Assembly (NCBI GenBank): GCA_028279275.1 | Contig: JANQOB010000010.1 | Location: 1 to 64,000 of the forward strand | Source: Gammaproteobacteria bacterium | Lineage (GTDB): Bacteria > Pseudomonadota > Gammaproteobacteria > UBA4575 | Direction of reading: 5' to 3' | Length of the DNA stretch: 64,000 nucleotides | In this document: positions 1 through 9,224 of the stretch, piece after piece | How positions within the stretch are numbered: the first letter of the stretch is position 1 | Layout: each line of letters begins with the position of its first letter | The notes under the pieces: generated by a model | What the model was told of the DNA's origin: nothing | The model's database searches: none | What the model saw: only the letters and a program-made list of their open reading frames with translations | Program-made: the position numbers and the translations under genes

Positions 1-183
1 ATTGGCTTTAAGATTCGCGAGCACACGATTACCCACATACCTTATATGTTGGTGGCAGGTGATCGTGAAGTCGAAGCGAATCAGCTGGCCGTTCGTACGC
101 GTAGTGGTGAAGATCTTGGCTCGATGGATATGAGTGCTATCGTGCAGAAATTTTCCGAGGAGAACGCGAACCGCGGCCTTTAA
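1..183 (+). CDS. thrS: Threonyl-tRNA synthetase, C-terminal end (partial)
   Basis: Open at the left edge; frame 1 gives the last 60 residues and a TAA stop at 181-183. The segment contains [19 protein letters not shown] and later [14 protein letters not shown], which match the anticodon-binding domain at the end of bacterial ThrRS, where the protein recognises tRNA-Thr. The enzyme charges tRNA-Thr in the cytoplasm. infC follows after only about 20 bases, the standard thrS-infC arrangement, which supports the call. The catalytic domain and editing domain lie outside the window, so integrity cannot be judged. Confidence 0.93.
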   Translation: MGFKIREHTITHIPYMLVAGDREVEANQLAVRTRSGEDLGSMDMSAIVQKFSEENANRGL

Positions 184-190
184 TGTTTTT

Positions 191-206
191 GGAGGGTTAG
201 AATATC
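191..206 (+). promoter_or_regulatory. infC ribosome binding site and non-canonical AUC initiation codon
   Basis: GGAGGG at 191-196 is followed by seven bases and then ATC at 204, in frame with infC. No ATG/GTG/TTG exists at this position. The strong Shine-Dalgarno plus a weak start codon is the arrangement used for IF-3 autoregulation in enterobacteria, where excess IF-3 rejects the non-canonical codon. Confidence 0.75.
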
Positions 207-725
207 AGCGCAGCGAAAGAGAATCGTTTAAATGAAGAAATAACGGATCATGAAGTCCGCTTGATTGGGAGTGATGGCGAAAATGTTGGTGTAGTGGCAA
301 TTGATGAAGCTCAACAAATTGCTATAGACGCCGATTTAGATTTAGTTGAAATTGTACCAAATGCCAAACCACCTGTTTGCAGGGTGATGGATTACGGCAA
401 ATTTAAATTTGAACAAAGTAAAAAAGCACATGCTGCGAAAAAGAAACAAAAGCTAATCCATGTAAAAGAAATTAAATTTCGGCCTGGTACGGAAGAGGGT
501 GATTACCAAACCAAGCTAAAAAAGTTAGTTGAGTTTTTAACAAACGGGGACAAAACAAAAGTAACGATTCGATTTAGAGGCAGAGAAATGATGCACCAGG
601 AACTTGGTGTTAGACTTTTAGATCGAATTGAAGATGATTTGAGCGAATATGGTGAAGTTGAACAGCGTCCAAAACTAGAAGGGCGACAATTAGTAATGGT
701 GTTTGCGCCATTAAGGAAAAAGTAA
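204..725 (+). CDS. infC: Translation initiation factor IF-3, with probable AUC start
   Basis: IF-3 binds the 30S subunit, blocks 50S joining and proofreads start-codon choice. The family N-terminus ([19 protein letters not shown]) lies upstream of any ATG, GTG or TTG that would give a full-length protein: the first such codon in frame is TTG 261, which would remove this conserved segment. Reading back in frame reaches ATC at 204-206, seven bases after a strong GGAGGG Shine-Dalgarno (191-196). Starting there gives 173 residues, close to the usual 175-180. Non-canonical infC starts (AUU in E. coli) are the known basis of IF-3 autoregulation. The rest shows the linker and C-terminal domain ([22 protein letters not shown]). 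The start is inferred; the gene is certain. Confidence 0.93.
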   Translation: MSAAKENRLNEEITDHEVRLIGSDGENVGVVAIDEAQQIAIDADLDLVEIVPNAKPPVCRVMDYGKFKFEQSKKAHAAKKKQKLIHVKEIKFRPGTEEGDYQTKLKKLVEFLTNGDKTKVTIRFRGREMMHQELGVRLLDRIEDDLSEYGEVEQRPKLEGRQLVMVFAPLRKK

Positions 726-754
726 AATTTATTTATAGTAAGCGAATTAATAAG

Positions 755-952
755 ATGCCTAAATTAAAAACAAATCGAGGCGCTGCAAAGCGTTTTAAGA
801 AAACTGCCAAAGGCGGTTTTAAGCGGACCCAATCACATTTGCGACACATTCTTACTAAGAAGAGCACTAAAAGGAAAAGACAATTGCGCAGTAGTTCAAT
901 GATTGCTGAAGCGGATGTAAAAGCTGTAAAGCAAATGTTGCCTTATGCTTGA
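755..952 (+). CDS. rpmI: 50S ribosomal protein L35
   Basis: A 65-residue, very basic protein beginning [18 protein letters not shown], the invariant L35 signature, and of normal family length. L35 is a small subunit-surface protein of the 50S particle. It lies 29 bases after infC and 37 before rplT in the usual infC-rpmI-rplT operon. In E. coli, L20 represses rpmI and rplT through a pseudoknot in the infC-rpmI region; the gap here is too short to judge that structure by eye. Confidence 0.97.
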   Translation: MPKLKTNRGAAKRFKKTAKGGFKRTQSHLRHILTKKSTKRKRQLRSSSMIAEADVKAVKQMLPYA

Positions 953-989
953 TAGATAACCTATAACGTTAGTATTAGAGAGAAAATAA

Positions 990-1349
990 ATGCCAAGAGC
1001 AAAAAGATCAGTAGTCGCTCACGCGAAACATAAGAAAGTACGTGCCAAAGCAAAAGGCTATTATGGTGCGCGCCGAAATGTTTATCGTGTAGCTAAGCAA
1101 GCGGTCATTAAAGCAGGCCAATATGCCTATCGCGATCGCAGACAAAAGAAACGTCAATTTCGCTCACTATGGATTGTGCGAATTAATGCCGCTGCAAGGC
1201 AGTTTGGGTTATCGTATAGCAGAATGATAGATGGTTTAAATAAAGCATCCGTGGAAATTGATCGCAAAGTACTAGCAGATCTTGCGGTTAATGATATTGA
1301 TACTTTTGGTAAGCTAGCAGAAACCGCCAAGGCCAATTTAGCCAGTTGA
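990..1349 (+). CDS. rplT: 50S ribosomal protein L20
   Basis: A 119-residue basic protein with the L20 signature ([46 protein letters not shown]). L20 binds 23S rRNA early in 50S assembly and, in well-studied relatives, represses its own operon. The length is typical. The gene is followed by a strong hairpin with a T run (1386-1417) before pheS, so ribosomal-protein transcription can be separated from pheST. Confidence 0.98.
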   Translation: MPRAKRSVVAHAKHKKVRAKAKGYYGARRNVYRVAKQAVIKAGQYAYRDRRQKKRQFRSLWIVRINAAARQFGLSYSRMIDGLNKASVEIDRKVLADLAVNDIDTFGKLAETAKANLAS

Positions 1350-1400
1350 TATCTAAGCTATATAAACAGCGTTATAGTTTTTAGTAAAAGGGAAAGGCTA

Positions 1401-2442
<1,042 letters not shown>

Positions 2443-2463
2443 TGCAAAGATCAGGATGTACTC

Positions 2464-4848
2464 ATGCGTGTAAGTGAAAATTGGCTACGTGAATGGATAA
2501 ACCCCTCCGTGGATACGCAACAGTTGGCCGACCTGCTGACTATGGCGGGCTTGGAAGTGGATGGTGTTGAGCCTGCGGCAGGGAAATTTTCAGGTGTAGT
2601 GGTAGCTAAGGTGTTGGAAGTTGAAGCTCATCCAGATGCCAAGAAGTTGCAAGTTTGTAAAGTGGATGATGGTAAAGGTGAAATCAGTAATGTGATTTGT
2701 GGGGCTAGCAATGTGCGTAAAGATCTTAAGGTTGCGTTTGCGAAAGTTGGTGCAACTTTGCCGAATAATTTCAAAATTGAAGCGAAAGAGCTTCGTGGAG
2801 TCGAGTCATTTGGCATGCTGTGCTCGGCAAGTGAGTTGGGTTTGGCTGAGAGTTCTGAAGGAATTATGGAACTGTCTGATGATTTGGAACTGGGAACGGA
2901 TGTTTATAATAATTTTGCCTTAGATGATCAAATTATTGATATTGATTTAACTCCTAATCGTTCGGATTGTTTAAGTATGCAAGGAATTGCTCGAGAAGTT
3001 TCTGCCTTACTCGATCAATCTTTAGAAAATGATTTTAAGGTTGATAGTGTAAAAAACTCTATTGATTCAACATTTCCAGTTTCCATTCATGCAGCTGATG
3101 CCTGCCCTCGTTATGTAGGCAGAGTAATTGAAAATGTTTCAGGCACTGTACAGAGTCCTTTGTGGATGCAAGAGAAATTGCGACGTGCAGGTGTGCGTGC
3201 CATTAATGCAATCACTGATATCACAAATTTTGTGATGTTGGAAATAGGTCAGCCTATGCATGCATTTGATTTGGATAAGTTAAATGCTGGAATCGAAATT
3301 AGAATGGCTAAGTCATCGGAAAAGCTTGAGCTATTGGATGGACAAGAAATTGAGTTGAGTGATGATGAGCTGGTTATAGCTGATGCTAAACAGCCGATTG
3401 CGTTGGCAGGAATAATGGGTGGGCTGGCATCAGCTATCCAAAGCGATACTAAAAATATATTTTTAGAAAGCGCACATTTCAAACCTGAAGTGATTGCAGG
3501 TAAGGCGAGAAGACGCGGGTTGCATACCGATTCATCGCATCGTTTTGAACGAGGTGTTGATCCTGATCTTGCGTCGAAAGCAATAGAGAGAGCTACACAA
3601 CTCATTTTAGAAATTGTTGGCGGGAAAGCAGGCCCTATTATTTGTGAAGAACCTACTTCACTACCCAAGCCGTCTCAAATAACTTTAGCACATTCAAAAG
3701 TTGAGTCTTTGTTAGGAATAACAACATCGATTGAAGAAGTGAAAATGCTTTTACAACGTTTGAATTGTGAAGTTAGTGTTGATGGTGAAAATTTAGTAGT
3801 TACACCTCCAAACTATCGGTTTGATTTAGCTCTCGATGTGGATTTGATTGAAGAAGTAGCACGCTTGGTAGGCTATAAAAACATACCTGCTGATGTTAAG
3901 GCTCTTGCAGTGAATACTACATCCACGAGTGATGATAAAAGCCAATTAAACTTGCTGAAAGAAGCACTCGTGCTTCGAGACTATCACGAAGTGATCACTT
4001 TTAGCTTTGTTGACCAAGAAATTGATGAGTTATTGAATCCGCAACATGAGGGTAAGCGGCTCGCGAACCCTATCTCGAATGATTTAGCAGTGATGCGTGG
4101 CAGTGTCTGGTCAGGGTTGATTAAGGCCGCGCAGTATAATTTGAATCGCCAACAAAGCCGAATCAGGATATTTGAGCAAGGCCTGCAGTTTATTAATACT
4201 GCTGAAGGATTACAGCAAAATCCGTGTCTGGCAGGTTTGATTATAGGGAGTACCGTGCCCGAACAATGGGGTACATCCGGACGCGAGATAGACTTTTTCG
4301 ATTTGAAAGGTGATGTCGAACAATTATTAAAAATTTCTGCTTTGTCACAGGATCAAATAAGTTTTGAACGCACTGATGATGCATCACTGCATCCTGGGCA
4401 GTCTGCAAATATTATTCTGGACGAAAAATTTGTGGGTCGTCTTGGTAAATTACATCCACGTATACAGTCTGCTTTAGGAATTGATGCAAGCATTTATTTA
4501 TTCGAATTACAATTGAATGAATTGTTAAGTCGAGTGGATGCAAATATTTTCCAACCTATTTCAAAATACCCTGCGAATCGTCGGGATATCACTTTAATTG
4601 TTGAAAACTCTGTCAGTGTTGCAGAGATTCGTTCAAACATTGAGCAAATGCATATTAATAGTCTGCAAAACATTAAAGTGTTGAGTATATATAAAGGGAA
4701 AGGCATTCCAGAAACAAAGAAAAGCGTCTCTTTAGGCTTGATTTTGCAAGAGTTTTCGCGCACCCTTACAGATAAAGAACTAGAACAAACAGTCTTATCA
4801 ATTATTTCTCAACTTAAAAATAAAGTTGGAGCAGAAATAAGAAGCTAA
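2464..4848 (+). CDS. pheT: Phenylalanyl-tRNA synthetase beta subunit
   Basis: 794 residues, full length for the bacterial beta chain. In order: an N-terminal EMAP-II-like tRNA-binding domain (about 40-150, VVVAKVLEVEAHPDAKKLQVCKV), the B3/B4 editing region (around 200-380), the B5 domain (around 400-470), a catalytic-like core, and the C-terminal ferredoxin-fold anticodon-binding domain (roughly the last 95 residues, beginning near FQPISKYPANRRDITLIV). With PheS it forms the heterotetrameric enzyme, and it removes mischarged Tyr-tRNA-Phe. It lies 21 bases after pheS and 6 before ihfA. Confidence 0.98.
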   Translation: MRVSENWLREWINPSVDTQQLADLLTMAGLEVDGVEPAAGKFSGVVVAKVLEVEAHPDAKKLQVCKVDDGKGEISNVICGASNVRKDLKVAFAKVGATLPNNFKIEAKELRGVESFGMLCSASELGLAESSEGIMELSDDLELGTDVYNNFALDDQIIDIDLTPNRSDCLSMQGIAREVSALLDQSLENDFKVDSVKNSIDSTFPVSIHAADACPRYVGRVIENVSGTVQSPLWMQEKLRRAGVRAINAITDITNFVMLEIGQPMHAFDLDKLNAGIEIRMAKSSEKLELLDGQEIELSDDELVIADAKQPIALAGIMGGLASAIQSDTKNIFLESAHFKPEVIAGKARRRGLHTDSSHRFERGVDPDLASKAIERATQLILEIVGGKAGPIICEEPTSLPKPSQITLAHSKVESLLGITTSIEEVKMLLQRLNCEVSVDGENLVVTPPNYRFDLALDVDLIEEVARLVGYKNIPADVKALAVNTTSTSDDKSQLNLLKEALVLRDYHEVITFSFVDQEIDELLNPQHEGKRLANPISNDLAVMRGSVWSGLIKAAQYNLNRQQSRIRIFEQGLQFINTAEGLQQNPCLAGLIIGSTVPEQWGTSGREIDFFDLKGDVEQLLKISALSQDQISFERTDDASLHPGQSANIILDEKFVGRLGKLHPRIQSALGIDASIYLFELQLNELLSRVDANIFQPISKYPANRRDITLIVENSVSVAEIRSNIEQMHINSLQNIKVLSIYKGKGIPETKKSVSLGLILQEFSRTLTDKELEQTVLSIISQLKNKVGAEIRS

Positions 4849-4854
4849 TAAAAA

Positions 4855-5157
4855 ATGGCGCTTACAAAAGCAGACATGGCAGAAAATTTGTTTGAGGAAT
4901 TAGGCCTCAACAAACGTGAAGCAAAAGAACTCGTCGAAATATTTTTTGAAGAGGTTCGTGTCGCACTTGAAGAGGGACATGAGGTAAAATTATCAGGGTT
5001 TGGTAATTTTATTTTGCGTGATAAGAATCAGCGCCCGGGAAGAAACCCAAAAACAGGTGAAGAGATTCCAATTTCTGCAAGGCGTGTTGTTACGTTTCGT
5101 CCAGGTCAGAAGTTAAAAGCAAGGGTAGAGGCATATGCTGGAAATCAACAACAATAA
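4855..5157 (+). CDS. ihfA: Integration host factor alpha subunit
   Basis: 100 residues, with the HU/IHF fold and the DNA-intercalating beta arm [18 protein letters not shown]. The alpha identity rests on the start [23 protein letters not shown] and on its place directly after pheT, where ihfA sits in most gammaproteobacteria. The protein pairs with IhfB to bend DNA in recombination, replication and transcription. Its last 23 bases overlap the following MerR gene in another frame, which suggests translational coupling. Confidence 0.96.
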   Translation: MALTKADMAENLFEELGLNKREAKELVEIFFEEVRVALEEGHEVKLSGFGNFILRDKNQRPGRNPKTGEEIPISARRVVTFRPGQKLKARVEAYAGNQQQ

Positions 5158-5491
5158 CGAATTACCTGCAATTCCAGGTAAACGTTATTTTACCATTGGG
5201 GAGGTAAGCGAGTTATGTGGGGTTAAGCCACATGTGCTTCGCTATTGGGAACAAGAGTTTCCCTCGCTAAAACCTGTTAAGAGGCGAGGAAACCGCCGGT
5301 ATTATCAGCGTCATGATGTGATCCTCATTCGTCAAATTCGCAGCCTCTTGTATGAGCAGGGCTACACTATTGGCGGTGCTCGGCAGAAGCTTTCTGGCTC
5401 GGATGCTAAAGAAGACCAAAATCAAAGTCAGCAAGTCGTTCATCAAATGCGTGTAGAACTTGAAGATTTGTTGCAAGTTTTAAAACGTTAA
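5135..5491 (+). CDS. MerR-family transcriptional regulator
   Basis: 118 residues. Residues ~19-88 form a MerR-type winged helix-turn-helix ([20 protein letters not shown], then [13 protein letters not shown]). The remainder is a short Gln/Glu-rich helix without an obvious effector domain or metal-binding cysteines, unlike CueR or SoxR. A regulator of this type sits between ihfA and tRNA-Pro in many gammaproteobacteria; its target is not known to me. The start at 5135 lies inside ihfA, with AGAGG only three bases before it. Confidence 0.88.
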   Translation: MLEINNNNELPAIPGKRYFTIGEVSELCGVKPHVLRYWEQEFPSLKPVKRRGNRRYYQRHDVILIRQIRSLLYEQGYTIGGARQKLSGSDAKEDQNQSQQVVHQMRVELEDLLQVLKR

Positions 5492-5507
5492 GCGACCGCT
5501 TTATAAT
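5479..5507 (+). promoter_or_regulatory. Candidate tRNA-Pro promoter
   Basis: A perfect -10 hexamer TATAAT lies at 5502-5507, with a weak -35 (TTTAAA, 5479-5484) at 17 bases spacing. The predicted start falls about 15 bases before the tRNA. The -35 is poor, so the call rests mainly on the -10 and its position. Confidence 0.45.
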
Positions 5508-5528
5508 CACTTTTCAAATTTTTTACAT

Positions 5529-5605
<77 letters not shown>

Positions 5606-5709
5606 CTAACTCATTGATTTTAAAGAAGTTTTTTGCCTTATTTTCCATATTTGTATATCGGCTGATTTTTCAATTTCTTTAACTCTATGATTTCACTAGA
5701 AAATATCTG

Positions 5710-5728
5710 GGAGGTTCGAATCCTCTCA
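5710..5728 (+). repeat. Direct repeat of the tRNA-Pro T arm
   Basis: GGAGGTTCGAATCCTCTCA here is identical to tRNA positions 5578-5596, 132 bases upstream, and diverges on both sides. It also forms an 8-bp hairpin with AGAGGATT at 5734-5741. It looks like a scar of recombination at the tRNA 3' end. Confidence 0.85.
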
Positions 5729-5774
5729 TGTTAAGAGGATTGAGATCATAGTTACTTTCTTGTTGTTGTTATGG

Positions 5775-6659
5775 TTAATCTCGTTTTTCTTTTTGAAACC
5801 TAGTTTCATCTATGGGTGTTCCATGTTCGATTAAATAATGTAGTGTAGGTGCATCTTCGGGAGGCTCTAAATGTTTCGCTTTTAATACGATATCTAATGT
5901 TTTGTTTAGATGGTGGAATGAGTCAACATAGCTAATATTAGTTGGTACTGAATAATTTAATTTTTCTGTTTTGTTTATTTCTGTTGTACGCATTTCATTT
6001 AACGAAGAATTTAATATCCCAATAACTACACCTGAAGATGATAAAAATACTGGTGATCCGCTAGCACCACCCTGAACCATTACGTTAATCGAGAAAGCAT
6101 GAGGTTTTGGTGAGTTAAATGGCAGAAGTGAACTAATTATTCCACTTTGCAAAGTTGGTGAAAGTTGATACAAAAACCCTGGGGCCATTAATGCTTGTGT
6201 TCCCATAGGGAATCCAGCAGTTGAAACATCTAATCCTTCCTCAATAAGAAAATTTTTAGCTATTTTTACCGCAGGCAGACCAATTACATTTAGTTGTATG
6301 TAGGCTATATCAGGTCCGCGTTCCATACCATAATAGGGATGTGGACTTGCGTAACCACTAATTACAAATCTTCCGCAAATTTTACATTCTAGTTGCGTTA
6401 AGCCACCACTTACATCACAAAACAAAAGCACACTAACTGGGTATTCATCATCTGGAATATCTGGATGTCTAGGTACATTGTCTATTGCTTCTGCAACATG
6501 GGCATTTGTAGCTACGAGTCCACTTTCGTTGACAATAAACCCAGTTCCAATTATTTGCGGATAATAATTAGCACCATATTTCTTTCCATGAAAACTGGGA
6601 TTTCTGACAGCAAAAGCAACTATGCTTTTTCTGATCTTTTTGTAAGTTTTTGGCAGCAT
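5775..6659 (-). CDS. Trypsin-like serine protease, apparently cytoplasmic
   Basis: 294 residues with a full chymotrypsin-fold catalytic triad: His54 in ATNAHVAEA, Asp117 in GPDIAYIQL and Ser200 in QGGASGSPVF. The segment from ~38 (GTGFIVNESGLVATNAHV) resembles the HtrA/DegP protease domain, but there is no signal peptide, membrane segment or PDZ domain, so it should stay in the cytoplasm unless exported otherwise. CDVSGGLTQLECKICGRF holds three cysteines (CX10CX2C), an unusual feature. It is the only gene between tRNA-Pro and lepB, reads against its neighbours and is flanked by tRNA fragments, which suggests acquisition. No Shine-Dalgarno is clear before the ATG. Its substrate is unknown. Confidence 0.85.
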   Translation of the reverse strand: MLPKTYKKIRKSIVAFAVRNPSFHGKKYGANYYPQIIGTGFIVNESGLVATNAHVAEAIDNVPRHPDIPDDEYPVSVLLFCDVSGGLTQLECKICGRFVISGYASPHPYYGMERGPDIAYIQLNVIGLPAVKIAKNFLIEEGLDVSTAGFPMGTQALMAPGFLYQLSPTLQSGIISSLLPFNSPKPHAFSINVMVQGGASGSPVFLSSSGVVIGILNSSLNEMRTTEINKTEKLNYSVPTNISYVDSFHHLNKTLDIVLKAKHLEPPEDAPTLHYLIEHGTPIDETRFQKEKRD

Positions 6660-6878
6660 CTACAAAATATACATCAAATGTTGCCGTTGATTTGTGTAAT
6701 TTAAATTATCAGTCAGTGAAAAAATTTTCACCACGTGTATAGATTGGATTAACATTTACTACGAACGACCACTTGTACTATTTACTAACCATTTTTTGGT
6801 AGCTATTTTGGAAGGATGATCGCTACCATATAGGGCTAAGTCTATGTTTTTAATTGACATGTGGGCATTATAATCGCC

Positions 6879-6889
6879 CACCCCGACCA
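6879..6889 (+). repeat. Isolated copy of the tRNA-Pro 3' terminus
   Basis: CACCCCGACCA matches the last 11 bases of tRNA-Pro (5595-5605) exactly. It is preceded by TTATAATC (6868-6875), which also occurs in the -10 region upstream of the intact tRNA. A GTGGGC/GCCCAC inverted repeat (6861-6866, 6876-6881) overlaps it. Confidence 0.6.
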
Positions 6890-6961
6890 TTTTATATAAC
6901 AGGTCCTCATTTACATGATGGACTGTTATATAAAAATAATTTTGAGATTTTCGAATCGATA

Positions 6962-7061
6962 GAGGTTCGACAAATCGGCAGGAGAGCCGATTTGCACAGT
7001 CAAAGACTGCCTTTATGGCGAAGCACAGGGATGTGCTGAGTGAATCCTCTCACCCCAACCA
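6962..7061 (+). repeat. tRNA-Pro 3' end copy split by a hairpin-rich insert
   Basis: GAGGTTCGA (6962-6970) and GAATCCTCTCACCCCAACCA (7042-7061) together rebuild the tRNA-Pro T arm, acceptor strand and CCA with one change (G to A). Between them lie about 71 bases with three hairpins: CAAATCGGC/GCCGATTTG (6971-6994), CAGTC/GACTG (6997-7009) and AGCACA/TGTGCT (7022-7037). The split falls within the T loop. The insert may be a small repetitive or mobile element; its family is not recognised. Confidence 0.7.
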
Positions 7062-7294
7062 CCCAAGTAAAGGGTGCTAGTCGTAAAGTAAGAATGTCGA
7101 AATCTTTCCTTTAAGGAATATCTCTGCTGATAGTCGGTCTCAAGCTCGCACTTACCGGGTTTAGCTTCTATACTTGTAACCTACGTGATTTCATGGATTC
7201 CCATAGAATTAGGCTTCCTTATTCAAAAGTAGTTTTAAATAGGCAGCATTATGCTATCTGTTATTGCTTGTTATTGATAAATTATTAAGTATAT

Positions 7295-8140
7295 ATGTCT
7301 CCCGCTATTCATTTTGACCTAGAACTTGCTTTAGTGATTGGTACGTTGATTACTGGAACGGTGTGGTTGCTTGATAAGGCAATTTTAGGGGATAAGCGCC
7401 GTAAACGTGCACTTGAGAAGTCTTACAATGAAGTGCACAGCCAAGATGCTGTGGAACATAGAAACAAGGATTATCGAGAACCTTGGTTTATTGATCTATG
7501 TAAATCTTTTTTTCCAATTCTATTAATTGTATTGATTCTGAGATCGTTTGTTGCAGAACCTTTTCGTATTCCGTCTGGTTCTATGATGCCAACTCTGTTG
7601 CATGGTGATTTTATTCTAGTAAATAAGTTTAGCTATGGTATTCGCTTGCCTGTTTGGCATACAAAAGTTTTAGATATTGGCACTCCAACACGTGGTGATG
7701 TCGCAGTTTTTCGTTTTCCTAGTAATCCTGCTGATGATTACATTAAAAGAGTCATTGGACTACCTGGAGATCACATCGCTTATAGAGATAAAAGACTGTA
7801 TATAAATGGGGAATTAATCCCGCAGGAGAAAAATGGCACTTATTTTGGTGAAGGTGCCAATAGTGTAATGAATGGCGCAACTATTTTACGCGAGGACTTA
7901 CAATCACATCCGCATGACATTTTATTAAAGAAAATTGGCTTCAGTGTTCCTGGTGAATTCACAGTTCCAAACAATCATTTTTTTGTAATGGGTGATAATC
8001 GTGACCAAAGTAGTGATAGCCGAATTTGGGGATTTGTACCAGAAGAAAATTTGGTAGGACGCGCTTTTTTAGTTTGGATGAATTGGGATTTTGCGGGTAA
8101 GAAATTTAATTTCAAACGAATTGGTAAAAAAATTATCTAA
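7295..8140 (+). CDS. lepB: Signal peptidase I
   Basis: 281 residues. Two N-terminal membrane segments (about 7-27 and 69-85) anchor a periplasmic catalytic domain. The catalytic serine is in PSGSMMPTLL and the general-base lysine in YIKRVIGLPGD; GDNRDQSSDSR is box E. The enzyme removes signal peptides from Sec-exported proteins. DUF4845, rnc, era and recO follow in the usual order, but lepA, the usual upstream partner, is missing. The long untranslated region upstream suggests its own promoter. Confidence 0.97.
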   Translation: MSPAIHFDLELALVIGTLITGTVWLLDKAILGDKRRKRALEKSYNEVHSQDAVEHRNKDYREPWFIDLCKSFFPILLIVLILRSFVAEPFRIPSGSMMPTLLHGDFILVNKFSYGIRLPVWHTKVLDIGTPTRGDVAVFRFPSNPADDYIKRVIGLPGDHIAYRDKRLYINGELIPQEKNGTYFGEGANSVMNGATILREDLQSHPHDILLKKIGFSVPGEFTVPNNHFFVMGDNRDQSSDSRIWGFVPEENLVGRAFLVWMNWDFAGKKFNFKRIGKKII

Positions 8141-8155
8141 TATGAGGGTATTAAG

Positions 8156-8533
8156 ATGATTGCAAGAAATAAACAACGCGGTGCAACATTTGTGTTCTGG
8201 GTGTTTTTTGCTGCATTAATTGGGTTTTTATTAATGCTGGGTATAAAACTGTTCCCGGTTTACTATAAAGGGTTTGCAACTGAAAAAATTATCGAGGATC
8301 TTGCGCTAGAAATGAGCAGCAAAAAACCAAATAAAAAACAATTATGGGAATCTATTGATAAGCGTTTAAATATCAATAGTATAAGCGGTGTTAAGAAGGA
8401 ACACTTTGTATACAGCAAAGAAAAAGACACCATAGAATTTGGTTTAGATTATGAAGTACGTGTTCCCGTAATTCTTAATTTGGATGCCATTGCAAAATTT
8501 GACCAACGCCAAACGATTACTACAAAAAAATAA
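8156..8533 (+). CDS. DUF4845 family membrane-anchored protein
   Basis: 125 residues. It opens with a short basic stretch (MIARNKQRGATF) followed by one membrane segment (about 11-32, VFWVFFAALIGFLLMLGIKL). The rest faces the periplasm, with the LFPVYYKGFATEKII segment typical of the family. DUF4845 proteins sit between lepB and rnc in many gammaproteobacteria, as here (15 and 20 bases from the neighbours). The N-terminus resembles prepilin-like proteins, but no established function is known to me. Confidence 0.8.
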   Translation: MIARNKQRGATFVFWVFFAALIGFLLMLGIKLFPVYYKGFATEKIIEDLALEMSSKKPNKKQLWESIDKRLNINSISGVKKEHFVYSKEKDTIEFGLDYEVRVPVILNLDAIAKFDQRQTITTKK

Positions 8534-8553
8534 ATTTCTATAAAGATAGTACG

Positions 8554-9222
8554 TTGAGTCTAAGCAAGCTGCTGGGTGAAGAGCTATTAAACTCCGAGTT
8601 TTGTCGTTTGGCGTTGACTCACCGAAGTGTCAGCAATAAAAACAATGAGCGCCTGGAATTTCTGGGTGACTCTTTGTTGGGGTTTTTTATTGCAAATTGG
8701 TTATTCAACCAGTTTCCTGATTATCCAGAGGGGGATCTCACTCGTATCCGGGCACATTTAGTTAGAAAAGACACTTTGGCTTCGATCGCACGCGAATATA
8801 ATATTGGCGAGCACCTCTCATTGGGTGCTGGGGAGTTAAAATCGGGAGGGATACATCGATCATCGATTTTAGCCGATGCACTAGAAGCATTAATTGGAGC
8901 AGTGTATCTTTCTAAGGGATTTGAATTTGCATGTGATCTAATTGAAAGATTGTATGCAGATCGATTGAAAAACATCCCTACTGTTGAGCAGTTAAAAGAT
9001 GCGAAAACTAGAATTCAAGAACTGCTGCAGTCAAAAGGCGAAGTGTTGCCAACATATACCGTGATTGAAAAGCATGGAAAATCAGGTAGTGAAACTTTTT
9101 CTGTGCAATGTGAAATTGAAAACTGTGAAGAAGTGTTTATTGGCAAAGGCACAAGTCGCCGGAAAGCCGAGCAGATGGCTGCAGAACTTGCATATGAGTA
9201 TGTGTCTAAGCATCTTTATTGA
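8554..9222 (+). CDS. rnc: Ribonuclease III
   Basis: 222 residues, normal length. The endonuclease domain (1-~150) carries the signature NERLEFLGDSLLGF with its catalytic acidic residues and the partner segment LADALEALIGAVY. A double-stranded RNA-binding domain follows (~152-221). It cleaves double-stranded RNA in rRNA and mRNA processing. The start is TTG 8554: no ATG occurs before the conserved LALTHRSVS segment, and TTG places it at the family-typical distance. era follows immediately. Confidence 0.96.
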   Translation: MSLSKLLGEELLNSEFCRLALTHRSVSNKNNERLEFLGDSLLGFFIANWLFNQFPDYPEGDLTRIRAHLVRKDTLASIAREYNIGEHLSLGAGELKSGGIHRSSILADALEALIGAVYLSKGFEFACDLIERLYADRLKNIPTVEQLKDAKTRIQELLQSKGEVLPTYTVIEKHGKSGSETFSVQCEIENCEEVFIGKGTSRRKAEQMAAELAYEYVSKHLY

Positions 9223-9224
9223 AA

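Larger units (their letters stand above)
6660..7294. other. Gene-poor region with tRNA scars upstream of lepB
   Basis: This 635-base stretch carries no convincing gene. It contains an isolated tRNA-Pro 3' end (6879-6889), a split T-arm copy with a hairpin-rich insert (6962-7061) and a small palindrome TTCCTT-T-AAGGAA (7106-7118). In many gammaproteobacteria lepA and the rpoE/rse genes lie upstream of lepB; none is present. A promoter for lepB is expected near 7200-7290, but no clear one was found. Confidence 0.75.

Noticed and set aside
3249..3668. Long minus-strand frame of 139 codons within pheT
   Set aside because: It lies wholly inside a certain gene and mirrors its codon pattern; no motif and no ribosome site.
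5719..5741. 8-bp hairpin in the T-arm repeat, possibly a terminator for the tRNA or the protease gene
   Set aside because: No T run follows on either strand; the pairing is largely inherited from the tRNA T arm.
6854..6874. TTGACA followed by TATAAT, which looks like a consensus promoter
   Set aside because: The spacer is only nine bases; sigma-70 promoters need about 16-18. It is kept only as a possible remnant.
6854..7039. Open frame of 61 codons on the plus strand
   Set aside because: It runs through tRNA fragments and hairpins, has no protein-like composition and no ribosome site.
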